This document shows, piece after piece, positions 49,629 to 59,428 of a stretch of 64,000 bases of DNA (position 1 is its first letter; every line of letters begins with the position of its first letter). The notes beneath the pieces are model-generated. The model was not told where the DNA came from. It made no database searches and saw only the letters and a list, made by a program, of their open reading frames with translations. The position numbers and the translations under genes were made by a program. This stretch comes from Propionibacteriaceae bacterium (GTDB taxonomy: Bacteria > Actinomycetota > Actinomycetes > Propionibacteriales > Propionibacteriaceae): the NCBI GenBank assembly GCA_031261455.1, contig JAISJP010000016.1, positions 62,001 to 126,000 on the forward strand, read 5' to 3'.

Positions 49629-51310
49629 GCCGCCCAATCGCTGGGGAATACGTTCTCACAGCCTACCTAGAAGCTAGGAGCGCACTGGCCATCGGGAGCG
49701 GGCGCAGTTCTGCAGACCTAGATCTAACCTGCCAACGAGATGGCTTGGGGCGGCTAGTCATCCCCGGCTCAGGGCTAGCGGGGGCCATTCTTGACGCTTT
49801 GACTGAGCAGGCAGCAACGGCGCTGGTGCCGGCAGGGCTAGATGGCACGCCATGGGCGAGTTATCTATGGGTTGAAGATTGCCCAGAAGACGACAGCAAG
49901 CCGGTACCGACTGAAGTTCGGGACGGCGTAGGAATTAATGCTAGAACTGGTGCTGCTGCTGCCGGCGTGCTGTTTAATCGCGAAGTCGTACCACCAGGCA
50001 CTCGGTTCAAGTGTGAAATCAGAGTTGAAGCAATCAGTTCAGGCGCAGATCGTGACCCATCAACAGTTGCTGGTCTTGACAAGGAGAAAGCCAAGGCACT
50101 TCTGACCGAGATCATCAGTTTGCTTGCCAGCGGGATTAGCCTTGGACACTCGACCACGACCGGTCTGGGTCGCGTGAGGTTGTTGTCGACGGAAGGGGAC
50201 GGTTTCGAAGTCCGCTGGGTCGGCCTAGACAATTTCGCGGACGTTGAACAGGTAATTGGCAGTCTTGGGCTGGGTCAATGTGTAAGTGATCAGTTCAAGG
50301 CGCACGAATCGGCGGTGCTCCCTGGTCACCTGCGTATTGAAGTGCCTTGGCAGGCGAAGAGCCCGCTGCTAGTGTCCATCAACTTCAACGGACTAGTTGA
50401 TCGCCTACCCCAGACAACAGGGCGAGACAAACATGTTCGGCTGGTTATACCCGGAAGCAGTTTGAAGGGGGCACTGCGCAGTAGGAGTTCCAAGATAGTG
50501 CGCACCCTTATTGGTGCGTCCACGCCAAGTGACAACCATATTGATCAGATGTCCCAAGATCTTGGCCCTGTGACTTGGTTGTTTGGTAGTCCCCCGGGCA
50601 TTGAGAAGCAGGGACAGCGGCCCGTAGGGGCTCGCGATCAGCAAGAGGGTTCGCGTCGTAACGCGGCGCGCGGAGCGTTGACGGTCGGTGAACTCTACTC
50701 TGAGCCGTTAGAGGACTGGCAAGGTCTCCTAGAGGTGTTGGCGCAGCACCCGCCCAACGACGAGCAAGGCAAGAAGAAGCGCCAGCAGGAACGTGCTCGG
50801 GCTGGCACCCTCATACGTGAAACGGGCTCGTACCTACATATCAATGACCATGTGGCTATAGATCGTTGGACAGGTGGTGCCGCCCCTGGCAGGCTGTTCG
50901 CCACCCTAGCTGTCGAACCGTCCTTGCCCTCCACGCCAACTCAACCGTGGGGTGCGAGTTCGACCATTGTTCTTGATGTCAACTTGGAGCGCGTTGCTCA
51001 GGTCGCAGGCGGCCACTATGATCGTCGCGATGCGCAACAAGCAACGATCATGCTGCTGGTTCTTCTCCTGCGCGATTTGGCAGAAGGTTGGATTGGCATA
51101 GGCCATGGCACTAGTCGTGGTTATGGGGAAATCATGGCGTCGCCAGAAGAAATTACCCTTACTTGGAACCCGGCTGCGGGGACGCCACAAGAGGAGCGGC
51201 CAGGCAGTCAGCGCACGTTGAAAGAGGTGCTTGATTGCGAAGAGGCCATGGCTCTTCTGACTACGAGTTGGCAAACAGTGCTCGCTGGCTTGAGGGAGGC
51301 ACGTTCATGA
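49625..51310 (+). CDS. Tandem Cas7/Csm3-like RAMP protein
   Basis: Two RAMP openings: SALAIGSGRSSADLDLTCQRDGLGRLVIPGSGLAGAI and SPLLVSINFNGLVD...HVRLVIPGSSLKGALRSRSSKI. Confidence 0.85.
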   Translation: MSRPIAGEYVLTAYLEARSALAIGSGRSSADLDLTCQRDGLGRLVIPGSGLAGAILDALTEQAATALVPAGLDGTPWASYLWVEDCPEDDSKPVPTEVRDGVGINARTGAAAAGVLFNREVVPPGTRFKCEIRVEAISSGADRDPSTVAGLDKEKAKALLTEIISLLASGISLGHSTTTGLGRVRLLSTEGDGFEVRWVGLDNFADVEQVIGSLGLGQCVSDQFKAHESAVLPGHLRIEVPWQAKSPLLVSINFNGLVDRLPQTTGRDKHVRLVIPGSSLKGALRSRSSKIVRTLIGASTPSDNHIDQMSQDLGPVTWLFGSPPGIEKQGQRPVGARDQQEGSRRNAARGALTVGELYSEPLEDWQGLLEVLAQHPPNDEQGKKKRQQERARAGTLIRETGSYLHINDHVAIDRWTGGAAPGRLFATLAVEPSLPSTPTQPWGASSTIVLDVNLERVAQVAGGHYDRRDAQQATIMLLVLLLRDLAEGWIGIGHGTSRGYGEIMASPEEITLTWNPAAGTPQEERPGSQRTLKEVLDCEEAMALLTTSWQTVLAGLREARS

Positions 51311-51849
51311 GCGGATGGATCGGGCGAGGGAGCCTCAGCGAGTTGTTGGCAGGCCCCATCGCTGCAGCGGATGATTGCAGCTGGGGCTGGGTTGAATCGG
51401 TCGCTTGGTCTGGTTTCGTAAGACTGATTGATGGGGAATTGAAGAAACATGACGGTGCACTCGTTGACCTGAGCACTGCATACGACGTGCGGCTGTTTGG
51501 TCTCAAAGCCGAATGGCACTGGTGGTGGCCACAGACAGACCCGATCGGCAGGTGGGCCCTGCTTTCTGATGAGTCCGCACGGGATCATGACTGGGTGGCA
51601 TTAGCTGGATCCGACGCATGGCCGAGCCAGAGGTTGCTGCGCGGAAGTGTCAAGCAGGTTCAAGATGGCTGGGCACGGCTTCACGATGGTCATTCAGCTC
51701 ACTTGTGGGTGCCCCTGGTGCCCGCAGGCACCAAATCGGGTGATCGCCTAGCTATCCGCGCTATCGAGTATGGCGCGGTGGATTCGTACGGAAATGTCTC
51801 GGTGGTAGCCGAACGCTTGACCGAGTTGACACGTTTGGAGACGAGATGA
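51307..51849 (+). CDS. Csx19-like type III-D protein
   Basis: AYDVRLFGLKAEWHWWW...GRWALLSDES pattern; position between RAMP genes; overlaps neighbours. Confidence 0.55.
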   Translation: MSGWIGRGSLSELLAGPIAAADDCSWGWVESVAWSGFVRLIDGELKKHDGALVDLSTAYDVRLFGLKAEWHWWWPQTDPIGRWALLSDESARDHDWVALAGSDAWPSQRLLRGSVKQVQDGWARLHDGHSAHLWVPLVPAGTKSGDRLAIRAIEYGAVDSYGNVSVVAERLTELTRLETR

Positions 51850-53333
51850 CCAACGGTTATTTTGCAAACCCATACGGATTTGTGCCGTTGTCGGTGAAAC
51901 TTCGTGTAAAAGGCCCAACACGCGAGGCAACTAGTCCTGAGTTTGCAACTAGTCCTCAGTTACTTGATTTGTCGAATTGGTCTGCGAGTGAGTTTCAGGC
52001 AAGACTTGTCGTCCACTTCACCACTGTGTCGCCACTCTTGAATCTCGAAGTAGTTAGGGAACGGGATAAAGAGAATGAGCGTCAGCCAGCAGAATTCAAG
52101 GTTAGACGAGATGGGGATGGACAACCTGTCGTGACGGGTTCTGCATTGCGTGGTCTAGTGCGAAGTGTTTACGAGCAAATCAGTGGCTCGAGTTTTGGCG
52201 TATTCAGCAGCAAGCACGAGGAGAAATTGTCGTACAAACAGTGGAATAAGCAGACTCGCAGTCTCGATGCATGTGACTTCGACAAGAGCCCATGGGAACT
52301 AACTCCCACATTGTTCCGTCCAGCAACTGATAAGTTGTCGTCTGCTGATGTCGTGTTCGGTTGGGTTCCCGGAAGCGACAAGGATGAGCGAGGAGTCCGT
52401 AGTCGCGTGAGGTTTGGTGGGGTGCGGTGCATCCGGGAGGATTTGGCAACTCCCACAATAATCGAAGGCGGTCCCTGGGGTTTGGCCATCCTTTCGTCTC
52501 CGAAACCACAATCAGGCAGGTTTTATCTGGTAGATACACAAACCGGCGAGCCCTTGGACGGAACTGCCAAGCCACTCTTTTACAGCAAGGGGCAACGAAT
52601 TGCAGGGCACAAGGTCTACCCACACCACCGCGTGCCAGACGGATATTGGGAGTTTCCCGACCATTGGAACAGCGCCGATTCTGGGGCCAACCATCCTCAG
52701 GTCGGCGGCCACTATCAAAACTTCTTAGCTCCTACTGCAGTGATTTCGGGTAGCGCTGACCAGTCCATCACAATCTCCGAGTATGTGCCCATAGGTGTCA
52801 GTTTTGAAACAACGGTTTTCATTGAAGGGCTAACTTACCTGGAACTGGCCATGCTGTTGTGGGCAATCACTTTGGGTGATGTAACAGGTGAGGAGGAGCG
52901 CTACCACCGACTTGGGCGCGGACGACCGCTCGGTTTCGGTAGCATCAAGATGAAGGTTGACTGGACGAAGTCGCAGATTTGGACCGCTGATCAGTGGTTG
53001 GCCCGTTACTGTGGTGCAGTGGTCAGCGCTGAGACGCAAGTCAAAGAAATTGCCAAGAAGATGGTTGACCAAGCCACCACCGCGCTGAAAGAAGATTCTG
53101 CCGTTTACAACGCGATCATCAGAGCCGCCGAAGGGATTGAACTGCCTATCCACTATCCGCGTCTAGGCTCAAGTGCGCAAGAAGCGGCACCCTCGCAGAC
53201 TTCCTACGAGTGGTTTAACGCCAACGACCGAGGGCGCCGACTTGGATTGCCCCGTCTCGGTGCTGGTTCTCAGGCGTTGCCAAATCAACCCGGCAATGGG
53301 GCAGGCAACAATCGTGGTCAAGGTCGTCGCTGA
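51846..53333 (+). CDS. RAMP protein (TIGR03986-like Cas7 homologue)
   Basis: VTGSALRGLVRSVYEQIS, YHRLGRGRPLGFGSIKM. Confidence 0.85.
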   Translation: MTNGYFANPYGFVPLSVKLRVKGPTREATSPEFATSPQLLDLSNWSASEFQARLVVHFTTVSPLLNLEVVRERDKENERQPAEFKVRRDGDGQPVVTGSALRGLVRSVYEQISGSSFGVFSSKHEEKLSYKQWNKQTRSLDACDFDKSPWELTPTLFRPATDKLSSADVVFGWVPGSDKDERGVRSRVRFGGVRCIREDLATPTIIEGGPWGLAILSSPKPQSGRFYLVDTQTGEPLDGTAKPLFYSKGQRIAGHKVYPHHRVPDGYWEFPDHWNSADSGANHPQVGGHYQNFLAPTAVISGSADQSITISEYVPIGVSFETTVFIEGLTYLELAMLLWAITLGDVTGEEERYHRLGRGRPLGFGSIKMKVDWTKSQIWTADQWLARYCGAVVSAETQVKEIAKKMVDQATTALKEDSAVYNAIIRAAEGIELPIHYPRLGSSAQEAAPSQTSYEWFNANDRGRRLGLPRLGAGSQALPNQPGNGAGNNRGQGRR

Positions 53334-53335
53334 CG

Positions 53336-54172
53336 ATGCCTACAATTTGGCAGATTCGCTTTGGCGAGATTAGCCCGTCGCTCGTGCGTCCCACTGGCGT
53401 GCATCGGCTATTGTCCGCTTGGGTGGGAGACAACGAAGCCGAGCACCAGGCGCCTAAACCATACAGTCTTGCGCCAATTCAGGCGGATGCCGACACAGGA
53501 GTCGTGGTTGTAACTGTCAAGTGCCTAACTGACTTGATGGCATCTGCGCTCAGTGACCTACCGGTTGGACAGGAAGTGAAATTCGGTACTACGTATCCGC
53601 GCGTTGCTCGGATCGCTGCACCCGCAACCTGTGTGCGACAGACGAGTTGGGAGCAAATCACAAACACGCCCGCAAGTCGAGGATGGCGCATATCTTTTGA
53701 TTCACCTTTGGCCATCCGGCGGGGAGATTACGACCAGCCATGGCCCGAACCGTATACGTTGCTGCGTCGTCTTGAGGAGCGCTGGGCGTTATTTGGGCCG
53801 ACTGTCGATGGGTCAGTCTTTAGCGAGGTTCACGCTCGTCATCTGATGGTGACTGGTGCCGACTTGCGGACAGTGGCCAGCGATGCACCCGGACCGGGGA
53901 AGGAGTTGTGGGGCGTTGAGGGCTTGGTTGAATGGCTCTATCCTGTCGCGGATGGCGGCGCGGACGTGATTCATCGCCTGCTGCTGTTCTCTGAGTACGC
54001 TGGTATGGGGGCGCGCACCGAATATGGACTAGGAAGTGTTTCCGTCAGTGAGATGGCCGGCGATGTTCGATCGCTGTTCCGCGCTCGACGCCATGCGGCG
54101 GTGCAATCACTGAGTGAGTCCCGCCACGAGGCAAGGTCGAATCTCAGACACTTGGCCAAGAAAGGGGCATAG
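53336..54172 (+). CDS. cas6: Cas6-type pre-crRNA endoribonuclease
   Basis: C-terminal LLLFSEYAGMGARTEYGLGSV glycine-rich Cas6 signature. Confidence 0.85.
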   Translation: MPTIWQIRFGEISPSLVRPTGVHRLLSAWVGDNEAEHQAPKPYSLAPIQADADTGVVVVTVKCLTDLMASALSDLPVGQEVKFGTTYPRVARIAAPATCVRQTSWEQITNTPASRGWRISFDSPLAIRRGDYDQPWPEPYTLLRRLEERWALFGPTVDGSVFSEVHARHLMVTGADLRTVASDAPGPGKELWGVEGLVEWLYPVADGGADVIHRLLLFSEYAGMGARTEYGLGSVSVSEMAGDVRSLFRARRHAAVQSLSESRHEARSNLRHLAKKGA

Positions 54173-54176
54173 TTAC

Positions 54177-54572
54177 ATGGTTGATGCCGCTGGGCCGCTC
54201 TGCGTCCTGAACTTCTCCGGCCATCCAGTTACGCCAGGTGTCAGGGCTGCGATTGAGGACTTGGTCGTCAATACGGTTGACATCTACGAACTACCACGTA
54301 CCGTCGACACGGAAAACTTGGCCGACGAGTGCTTGGCGTGGTTTACCTCGGTACCGCTGGACTTAGCCCAATGGCAGGAACATCCCCCGCTGGTCATGGT
54401 TCCTGCGCTTGGTTCCGCTGCCGTTGCGTTGGTCGCCGTCGTGCAGGGTGTTGTCGGGTCGTTTCCTCGCCTGCTGTGGCTAACGAAGAACCCCTCAACG
54501 GCCGCGTTTGATGAGCCTCACATTCTGGACTTAGACGAGCTGCGACTAATCGCGCGGCGGCTGCGTTACTGA
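54177..54572 (+). CDS. Csx15-like small CRISPR-associated protein
   Basis: LCVLNFSGHPVTPGVRAAIEDLV...PPLVMVPALGSAAVALVAVVQGVVGSFPRLLWL. Confidence 0.5.
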   Translation: MVDAAGPLCVLNFSGHPVTPGVRAAIEDLVVNTVDIYELPRTVDTENLADECLAWFTSVPLDLAQWQEHPPLVMVPALGSAAVALVAVVQGVVGSFPRLLWLTKNPSTAAFDEPHILDLDELRLIARRLRY

Positions 54573-54656
54573 GTCGCAGTATCATCCTTCTGACCTGATC
54601 CCTTTTTCTTGGTCCGGGTGGGTGAGAGTCTTTTCCATGATGGGAGGGGGGACTCG

Positions 54657-54765
54657 ATGGTGAAGAGCGCGAAGCGTGGGCAGGGCCAGATTGTGCGTTT
54701 GTTGTAGGATGCGGATCGGCTGTTGGTTGAGGGTCTGCTGGTCGCAAGGTGGTGTACTCCATGAG
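54657..54765 (+). pseudogene. IS3-family OrfA-like N-terminal remnant
   Basis: MVKSAKRGQGQIVRLL*DADRLLVEGLLVA with internal stop. Confidence 0.5.
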
Positions 54766-54889
54766 AGGCGCGGCCGAGTGGCATGCGCGCGAACTCTTGG
54801 GCGTCCTCGGAGTGCTTCACCAAGCATTTGGACGAGAGATGGGCGATGAGGTCACTGCCACAATTGGTATCTGACTACACCCGAGGCAA

Positions 54890-56155
54890 TCACACGCCCA
54901 ACAGTCCAAATGGAACAACGTTGACCCCATCCGCCCTAGTGTGCGCTACTCCAAAGCCGGTGATGACGTTCAACGACTGCATCTTGGCCTGCACCTCGGG
55001 GGCAAGCTTGCGGAGAAACCTCAGCAAAGATGCGGCCCCGGCGTCGGCACCTCTGAAGCCGAGTTTGATCTCGAATGCGGCCCACTTGCCGCCGCGCTTC
55101 TCCACGATGGCGTCGACCTCGTCGTTGTCGGAATCCAGGTAGTAACTGAGAGTTGCGTCGTTCAGTTGGGCATAGATTCGCAAGTCATGCACCACCGCCG
55201 ACTCGAAAACGAAACCCATGTAGTTCAGTTCTCCGATGAGCGACGCTGAGTCAAGACCAAGGGCTGCAATCGCAAGGGAGGCGTCAGTCAAGTGTCTCTT
55301 GGGGGTCACCCTCAACTTGGCCGACGAACGGACGTGCGTGTTCCAAGCTGGCAGGTCCTCAACCAGCATCAGGCGTTCCAACTCCGACCGGTACAGCGCG
55401 GCTGTGTCTCGAGTGAGCGTCACGTCGTCCCCAGAGTTACTGGCATCCTGCGTGAGTGACGTCATCTTGGCGGCCGTCGAGATGTTGCGCGCGTATGACT
55501 CGATCAGCCGCGCCACCTTGGCAGGATCCCGCCGCACACCCGCGACTCGCGACAGATCCACCTGCGCAATCAAGTCGATGTAGTCCCGGTTGTTGACCAG
55601 CGCCTGCGACTCATCCACGCCCAGGTTCGTCGGCCACCCACCAACAACCAAACGCCGCGAAATCTCTTCAAGAGCAACACTGCTCTCCTGCGAGTCGATG
55701 CCTGGGGGCTGCGCTGCGTCGAGTAGAGAGCCCAGAGAGATGACACCGCTGGAGTACCCCAACTCACGCCACGACAGCGTGCGCATCGTCACGCGAGAGA
55801 TTCGACCAGCACCAGAGTGCATCTTGGCGGTGTCGTTGGGCGTCGACGAGCCTGTCAGAATGAACTGCCCTTTGAGTTGACGCTGGTCGATCTCATGCCG
55901 AACCTGATTCCAGATCCCAGGCATGACCTGCCACTCGTCAATCAAGCGCGGAGTGTCACCCGCTAGGAAGACACTAGGAGACACCTCGGAAGCAATCCCC
56001 ACCCTGTCGTCCGTCTCCAGATTGACCTCACTGTTCGCAAACTGCCGCGCACTAAACGTCTTGCCACAAGCCTTCGGCCCGGTGACGAGGACGCCGCCAG
56101 CACCCTGCAGTCGCGCAGCAATGACCCCGTCAGTGAGGCGGTCTACGTACGTCAT
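54890..56155 (-). CDS. ATP-binding protein, AAA_14/DUF4143
   Basis: GGVLVTGPKACGKTFSARQF, FILTGSS, AAFEIKLG. Confidence 0.9.
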   Translation of the reverse strand: MTYVDRLTDGVIAARLQGAGGVLVTGPKACGKTFSARQFANSEVNLETDDRVGIASEVSPSVFLAGDTPRLIDEWQVMPGIWNQVRHEIDQRQLKGQFILTGSSTPNDTAKMHSGAGRISRVTMRTLSWRELGYSSGVISLGSLLDAAQPPGIDSQESSVALEEISRRLVVGGWPTNLGVDESQALVNNRDYIDLIAQVDLSRVAGVRRDPAKVARLIESYARNISTAAKMTSLTQDASNSGDDVTLTRDTAALYRSELERLMLVEDLPAWNTHVRSSAKLRVTPKRHLTDASLAIAALGLDSASLIGELNYMGFVFESAVVHDLRIYAQLNDATLSYYLDSDNDEVDAIVEKRGGKWAAFEIKLGFRGADAGAASLLRFLRKLAPEVQAKMQSLNVITGFGVAHTRADGVNVVPFGLLGV

Positions 56156-56363
56156 GTGTCACACATTACCGCACAACCGGCATTTTTCCGAGTTTTCAAC
56201 AGGCATTTTTCGGGCTTTTCAGCACGCATATTTCGGAACTCGATGGCGTTTTCGATAGTTGAGACAGCGCAACTCCCCCGAGAGCTTGCGCAGACTTACT
56301 CCATCATTGTTAGGGTAGTTTGGAGTTTGCGCCCACGCGGAACGCACGCCGAGAGGACGCCAA

Positions 56364-56962
56364 CTAGGCTGCCCAAATTGCGCTGATCGGAACCGCACGG
56401 TTCTTGGGGCCGAACGCGAAAGTGTCTTCTCCTGTGTATAGCACTAGCCCGGCGAGCAGGTCATCGCCGATGCGTGCGGCAAGGTGGTTGATGCCTCGGA
56501 AGTCGTCGGTCCGTACCGTCGCAGAGGCTTTCACATCAATGGCCACTACCTGTCCGCGTCGATTCTCCAGCACGATGTCCACTTCGACCTTATCCTTGGT
56601 GCGGTAGTGGAACAGTTCTGCTCGCGTTTGCGACCAGGACAGTTGACGGGCCAACTCCATCATCACAAAGCCCTCCAAGAGGCCTCCGATTGGTCCGTCA
56701 AAGCGGCCCAACCGACTTGCGTCTTGATCTAGGACGTTTGCTGCCACGCCCGAGTCAACAAATGCGACTTTCGGAGTCGAGACGGCCCGCGAACTGAAGT
56801 TCTGTGACCATGCCAGAATCCTCTTGATCAGAAAGACTTCTTCCAATAGTCCCAGATACCGCTGCACCGTGGTTTGAGGCAGCCTGAGAGCCTTGCCCAG
56901 CGAGGCCGGGACGCCACTAGGCGGATCAGCGCCCTCATCTCCGCGCCGCGCTGAATCTCCAT
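56364..56962 (-). pseudogene. 5'-truncated, frameshifted DUF4143 ATPase copy
   Basis: QTTVQRYLGLLEEVFLIKRI...VVAIDVKAS; upstream MEIQRGAEMRALIRLVAS lies in a different frame. Confidence 0.75.
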
Positions 56963-57092
56963 CAACTAAATGACGACCCGATCCACCAGACCCGCCATAT
57001 CCTGCGCTAGTTTAGTCGCACCTCCCATGAAAGTTTGGTCGCAATAGTTGACAAGCAGATCGTCGCGCCAACAAACCACTACGCGGCACAAC

Positions 57093-57566
57093 TTAGGGTT
57101 GATCGATCCCTCCCTTGTCTGGAGAGCACCGCAATAGTCGATCAATGCCCTTTACAACGCCTTTGCCCAGGCCATACTTCTCAATCGCCAGACTCATGTA
57201 CTGGGAACAGGACGGTTCAAAGCAGCAGTTTTCGCGCACTGCGGCGGGAGCGTACCTCTGATAGACGCGAATTGCGAACAGAGCAGTTGGCTTAGCTTGC
57301 GTGAGCCCCCAGCCGACCAGTGCCCCCATCACAAACGCAAAGCAACGGGGATGTCTCGTCCGCGAGAGGCCTAGGCGCGCAGCCCTGACGTATCCAAAGG
57401 ACACCGCAATGCGACACAGCAACCAGTTCCAGTTGATCTCGGGGCGCTCCAACTGACGCCGATACCCCCACGCGGAGGGATTATCAGCATTCGCGGCTCT
57501 CAGAGAGTCCAGTAGGTCGTCCGCTGTTGGCTTGTGGTCGAAGGTTGTGACGCCGGAATTAGGCAT
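57093..57566 (-). CDS. YidD-domain membrane protein insertion efficiency factor-like protein
   Basis: RVYQRYAPAAVRENCCFEPSCSQYMSLAIEKYG...RLLRCSP. Confidence 0.85.
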   Translation of the reverse strand: MPNSGVTTFDHKPTADDLLDSLRAANADNPSAWGYRRQLERPEINWNWLLCRIAVSFGYVRAARLGLSRTRHPRCFAFVMGALVGWGLTQAKPTALFAIRVYQRYAPAAVRENCCFEPSCSQYMSLAIEKYGLGKGVVKGIDRLLRCSPDKGGIDQP

Positions 57567-57792
57567 CCCGCTCGAAGATCAGCACGTAGTACGTTGTTGT
57601 ATTGCCGTTGTTACCACCGAAACTCTGAAGACATCCCGTCTTTGTGACGCTGACTCTCTCAGCCGAATGATACGTCCAACCCTGCTGGGCGTACTGGTTG
57701 ATCGTCTGGCTGAACAAATTGGCCGCGGCTTCTGGCGTGGCATTACTTCCACTCACACCCATGCTGCTTGGCACGGTGATGTACTGTTTCAT
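57559..57792 (-). CDS. DUF4177-like small protein
   Basis: AANLFSQTINQYAQQGWTYHS...YYVLIFER. Confidence 0.55.
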   Translation of the reverse strand: MKQYITVPSSMGVSGSNATPEAAANLFSQTINQYAQQGWTYHSAERVSVTKTGCLQSFGGNNGNTTTYYVLIFERDA

Positions 57793-57947
57793 CGCGATCT
57801 CCTTTGATCATGATCTACGGCCCCAATGAGTGCACAGAGACCATACGCAGAGCCTACCAAAACCCACGTCCTCGGCACACGCGTTGCACCAAGACCAGAC
57901 ATCCATCTTCCAAAGTAACCGGCATTTTTCGGGTTTTCAACACGCAT
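57789..57947 (-). CDS. Small membrane protein
   Basis: MRVENPKNAGYFGRWMSGLG..., ATGA overlap with DUF4177 gene. Confidence 0.4.
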   Translation of the reverse strand: MRVENPKNAGYFGRWMSGLGATRVPRTWVLVGSAYGLCALIGAVDHDQRRSR

Positions 57948-58090
57948 TCCTCTGGTTTTGCCGGTGCGTTGGGTTGGCCGCCCGATAGAACGCCAACCCT
58001 CCCCGCGTGATGTGAATGATGTTGACACGAAACCCGCGCGCTAGAGACAGTCGCCGCCTGACTGTAACCACGTCCGGCTAAGCTTGTGGC

Positions 58091-59368
58091 ATGGCTGCCG
58101 CAAGCTCATCGCCCAACGCCCTTAGCGCCCTTCAGGCCAAGGGGGTCACCGTTCTCAACCCCGAATCCGTCTACATTGCTGACGATGTCAGCCCTGAGCG
58201 CATCAGCGGGGACGGGGTGGTCATCTACCCTGGCACGCGCATGGTTGGCTCGCGCACGCTGATCGGCCCCGGTTGCGTGATTGGTGCTGAGGGACCGGCA
58301 ACACTGGATGACTGTGCGCTGGGCGCGCGGGTGCAGTTCAAGGGTGGGTACGCCACCCACTCTGTTTTCTTGGACGACGTTGCAGTCGGGCTGGGAGCAC
58401 AGATCCGCGAAGCGTCGCTGCTGGAGGAGCAGTCTTCCGTGGCACACAACGTGGGGCTCAAGCACACCATCCTGTTCCCGTTCGCAACGCTGGGCTCTCA
58501 GATCAACTTCTGTGACGCCCTACTGGCGGGCGGCACCTCGCGCAAGGACCACTCTGAGGTGGGGTCCGGGTTTGTTCACTTCAACTACACGCCACGTGGG
58601 GACAAGGCGACAGCCAGCGCGTTCGGCGACGTGGCGCGCGGCGTCTGGCTGCGGGAACAGCGCGTCTTCCTGGGAGGTAACGGCGGCGCAGTTGGACCGG
58701 TGCGCGTCGGGTTTGGCGTAGTCAGCGGGGCAGGCATCATCTTGCGCGACGATGCCCCAGACGATTCGATCTTCGCCTACGAGCAGCCGCTTCCACAGAA
58801 TCGCGACCCCAAGTTGGACGGCACGTTCCGCCGCAACGTCTCCCGACAGATCGCCTACTTGGCCGGACTGCGGGCACTGAAGGTCTGGTACGAACTAATC
58901 CGCAAGCCGTACTTCGAGGCGGAGGGCGAGTTGGGAATCGCGCTCTATGAGGCTGCCGTCGAGCTGATCGACGTAACCATCGCGGAACGCAAGACCCGCC
59001 TGAAGGACCTCGCCCTGCAGGTGCGCCCCACCACTGAGGGGCGCAAGCAGTTGGCCGCCAATATCGACACCGTGCTCGACGCCATCACCAAGACACACGT
59101 GCCGGAGCATCCGGACGTGATCTCGGCCACGACGGTCAGCGCTGGGAAGAAAAGCTACCTCGACGCCATCCAGTCGCTGCCCTACGTGCTAGTCCCACAA
59201 GGCGAGGCATGGCTAAACGCCGTAGTCGGGGACGTTTGCCGGGCCGCAGTCAAGCCTATTCTCGCCCTAGACGTACACCCGTGGCGCGGACTCATCGCCG
59301 CATCGAGCGCCACCAAGGGCCGCATCATCAAGACGAAAGCATCGACGACGAGCCACCGGACGCAATAG
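58091..59368 (+). CDS. Left-handed beta-helix (hexapeptide repeat) sugar-nucleotidyltransferase-like protein
   Basis: Repeated hexapeptide-like turns (VVIYPGTRMVGSRTLIGPGCVIGAEG). Confidence 0.75.
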   Translation: MAAASSSPNALSALQAKGVTVLNPESVYIADDVSPERISGDGVVIYPGTRMVGSRTLIGPGCVIGAEGPATLDDCALGARVQFKGGYATHSVFLDDVAVGLGAQIREASLLEEQSSVAHNVGLKHTILFPFATLGSQINFCDALLAGGTSRKDHSEVGSGFVHFNYTPRGDKATASAFGDVARGVWLREQRVFLGGNGGAVGPVRVGFGVVSGAGIILRDDAPDDSIFAYEQPLPQNRDPKLDGTFRRNVSRQIAYLAGLRALKVWYELIRKPYFEAEGELGIALYEAAVELIDVTIAERKTRLKDLALQVRPTTEGRKQLAANIDTVLDAITKTHVPEHPDVISATTVSAGKKSYLDAIQSLPYVLVPQGEAWLNAVVGDVCRAAVKPILALDVHPWRGLIAASSATKGRIIKTKASTTSHRTQ

Positions 59369-59428
59369 ACTGGGTGGATTACGCGTCCTGCAATACGCGC
59401 AGCATGACGGAGTTGGGTAGGTAACACA

